A stretch of DNA of 64,000 bases from Acinetobacter sp. XS-4 (GTDB taxonomy: Bacteria; Pseudomonadota; Gammaproteobacteria; Pseudomonadales; Moraxellaceae): the NCBI RefSeq assembly GCF_023920705.1, contig NZ_CP094657.1, positions 2,356,001-2,420,000 on the forward strand, read 5' to 3'. The position numbers and the translations under genes are program-made. Below, one piece after another: positions 61,999-64,000 of this stretch. The notes below the pieces were generated by a model. It worked only from the letters and a program-made list of their open reading frames with translations, made no database searches and was not told the DNA's origin. The first letter of the stretch is position 1. Every line of letters begins with the position of its first letter.

Positions 61999-64000
61999 AT
62001 GATCAATACATCGCCATTGCTGAACTACGTTACAAGCCATCATGATATTAAAGCCATTAATCAATGGCGAACGGATGTAGAAAAGCAATTGCAGGATTCA
62101 TATGAAAATGGGCAATCTATTCGGGAAGTCATTAAAGCGCGCTCAGACCTCGTTGACGAAGCACTGATCTTTTTGTGGAAACATGCCGAACTTGATCAAA
62201 CAGGACTAGGTCTTTTTGCTGTGGGTGGTTATGGGCGCCGTGAAATGTTGCCCTATTCTGATGTTGATATCATGATTTTATCGGAACATGAAATTAACGA
62301 AGAAAATGAAAAACGTATTTCTACATTCATTTCCTCTTTATGGGATGTTGGCAATTTTAAGCCCGGTATTAGCGTTCGCACCATTCAAAGCTGTGTTGAA
62401 CAAGCTGCCACCGATTTAACTGTTGCAACTACACTCATCGAAGCTCGTTTAATTACGGGCAATAGTCAACTTGCAAAATGGCCGCGTCGTATTGTTTCGC
62501 AAACGTGGACAGACAAAACATTTTTTGATGCAAAAATGGCTGAACAAGCTAAGCGTTACCACCAACACAACAACACTGAAAGCAATTTAGAACCTGACAT
62601 TAAAAATGCGCCTGGTGGCATTCGTGATATTAACCAGATTGGTTGGATTGCTAAGCGTCATTTCCGCGTAAACCGCATTTATGACTTAGTTCATTTAGGT
62701 TTTATTTCAGAATTCGAATTAAATGTTTTAGAAGAAGCTGAAAGCTTTCTTTGGGAAATTCGTCACCATTTACATCGCTTAGCGAAGCGTGATGAAAACC
62801 GCCTTCTGTTCGATCATCAAAGAGAAATTGCGGCTCAATTTGGTTACGCTCGCCAAGAAGGTCAGCCTGTAAACTACGGTGTCGAGCAGTTCATGAAACG
62901 CTACTATCGTACTGCTCAACAGGTTTCAACGCTCAATGAAATGTTGTTAGCCTATTTTAGCGAATCGGTCATTACTCCACGTTTACCAAATTACGAACGT
63001 AAAATTGAAGTCGTTAATGACCACTTTAAGATTGTCGACAATAAACTTGCCGTACAGCACCACAAAATATTTGCAGAACATCCAAGTGCTATTTTAGAAC
63101 TATTCTATATTTTGGCTAATCGACCAGATATTGAAGGAATCCGCGCTCGTACTTTACGCTTACTTATTCTTGCTGCAAAACGTATTAACCAAAATTTTCG
63201 AGATAATCCTGAGCATCAAGCCCTATTTATGTCAATCATTCGCTCACCTTATCGTCTATACGATACTTTGGTAGCGATGAAACGATATGGTGTTTTAGGA
63301 AACTATATTCCAGCCTTTGGTCAAATTATGGGTCTTATGCAATATGACCTATTCCATATCTATACAGTCGATGCACACACATTATTATTACTGCGAAATT
63401 TAAACCGCTTTAAAGAACCAGAATTTGCTAAAGAGTTCCCTGTTGTAAGCTCAGTTTTCCAACGTCTTGCACGTCAAGATATTGTGTTTATTGCTGCATT
63501 ATTTCATGACATTGCCAAAGGCCGCGGTGGAGACCATAGTGAACTTGGTGCAGAAGATGCAATCGAGTTTGGACGGGCGCATGGCTTTACAGAGCGTGAA
63601 TGTAAATTAATTGCATGGCTCATTCACAACCATTTGCTCATGTCACTGACTGCTCAGAAAAAGGATATTTCCGATCCGGATGTTGTTAAAGATTTTGCCG
63701 AAAAACTTGGTGATATGGAACATCTTGATTATTTATACACTTTAACAGTGGCAGATATTAATGCGACAAATCCAAAACTGTGGAACACATGGCGTGCCTC
63801 GCTTATGCGTCAACTTTATACGCATGCACGTGATGTCATTCGTACAGGTTTAAGCCGTCCTGTTGACTATCAAATGCTGATTGAAGATACCAAATTTGCA
63901 GCAAGTGAATTACTGGTAAATAACTTCTCATTGGCAGACGTTGAAAAAGTATGGCAAGAACTAGGCGATGAATACTTCATTAAAGAGTCGGCAGATGAAA
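61999..64000 (+). CDS. glnD: [Protein-PII] uridylyltransferase / uridylyl-removing enzyme GlnD, N-terminal part (3' truncated by window edge)
   Basis: The frame is open from ATG 61999 to the window end (667 complete codons). GlnD uridylylates and deuridylylates PII proteins in response to glutamine, controlling nitrogen assimilation. Nucleotidyltransferase motif: [22 protein letters not shown] (residues ~73-94), followed by [15 protein letters not shown]. The HD hydrolase domain shows [25 protein letters not shown] (residues ~495-519). The two ACT domains would lie past the edge. Confidence 0.95.
   Translation, partial: MINTSPLLNYVTSHHDIKAINQWRTDVEKQLQDSYENGQSIREVIKARSDLVDEALIFLWKHAELDQTGLGLFAVGGYGRREMLPYSDVDIMILSEHEINEENEKRISTFISSLWDVGNFKPGISVRTIQSCVEQAATDLTVATTLIEARLITGNSQLAKWPRRIVSQTWTDKTFFDAKMAEQAKRYHQHNNTESNLEPDIKNAPGGIRDINQIGWIAKRHFRVNRIYDLVHLGFISEFELNVLEEAESFLWEIRHHLHRLAKRDENRLLFDHQREIAAQFGYARQEGQPVNYGVEQFMKRYYRTAQQVSTLNEMLLAYFSESVITPRLPNYERKIEVVNDHFKIVDNKLAVQHHKIFAEHPSAILELFYILANRPDIEGIRARTLRLLILAAKRINQNFRDNPEHQALFMSIIRSPYRLYDTLVAMKRYGVLGNYIPAFGQIMGLMQYDLFHIYTVDAHTLLLLRNLNRFKEPEFAKEFPVVSSVFQRLARQDIVFIAALFHDIAKGRGGDHSELGAEDAIEFGRAHGFTERECKLIAWLIHNHLLMSLTAQKKDISDPDVVKDFAEKLGDMEHLDYLYTLTVADINATNPKLWNTWRASLMRQLYTHARDVIRTGLSRPVDYQMLIEDTKFAASELLVNNFSLADVEKVWQELGDEYFIKESADE

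Overview
The window is a 64 kb piece of chromosome from an Acinetobacter of the calcoaceticus-baumannii complex. The evidence is low-GC DNA, intrinsic genes in Acinetobacter order, a DcaP-type porin, and an intrinsic OXA-51-superfamily carbapenemase lying between fxsA and a GNAT/Pat-like gene. From memory of the families, the oxacillinase looks closer to the OXA-213-like group (A. pittii / A. calcoaceticus) than to OXA-51 proper, so a non-baumannii member is the likelier source. That species call is inference. I saw no insertion sequence, prophage, CRISPR array or rRNA.

Layout. 1-11.5 kb is housekeeping: the 3' part of putA, a GrpB-like protein, trmA, a phosphodiester glycosidase-like protein, an LRAT-like protein, yceI, osmC, tkt and metK. 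Most genes here end in compact bidirectional hairpin terminators. 11.6-14.7 kb holds fxsA, blaOXA and an overlapping acetyltransferase/XRE-cupin pair. 14.9-19.9 kb holds ruvC, the nnrE-nnrD fusion, queG, bioB and two unknown genes. 20.2-25.2 kb is a four-gene chaperone-usher fimbrial operon (subunit, chaperone, usher, tip adhesin). 25.8-33.6 kb is regulator/transporter territory: AraC, a fatty-acid-hydroxylase-like protein, LysR with a DMT exporter, an NCS1 permease, and a PACE efflux pump divergent from its own LysR regulator.

33.6-38.7 kb is the least ordinary stretch. It has a 1.2 kb AT-rich gene-poor stretch, a CAU-anticodon tRNA, about 1.8 kb with pieces of apparently decayed ORFs around an intact cysteine-rich protein gene, a 36-bp perfect palindrome, a LuxR-type quorum-sensing receptor without a synthase nearby, and an iron-containing redox enzyme facing a TetR gene across a near-consensus Fur box. 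39.5-47.7 kb contains an acyltransferase, yebC, an Lrp regulator, a DcaP porin, the gltIJKL aspartate/glutamate ABC importer and a glutathione transferase.

48.0-55.4 kb is a seven-gene sulfur-scavenging operon: two SfnB-type flavoproteins, a DszA/NtaA-type monooxygenase, and a methionine-type ABC importer (two binding proteins, ATPase, permease). Organosulfur compounds are probably imported by the ABC system and desulfurised by the flavoenzymes. 55.4-64 kb returns to housekeeping: ychF, an Mpo1-like membrane protein, a Crp/Fnr regulator with an operator-like repeat, a His/Met/Lys-rich exported protein, azlCD, a tautomerase, purT and the 5' part of glnD.
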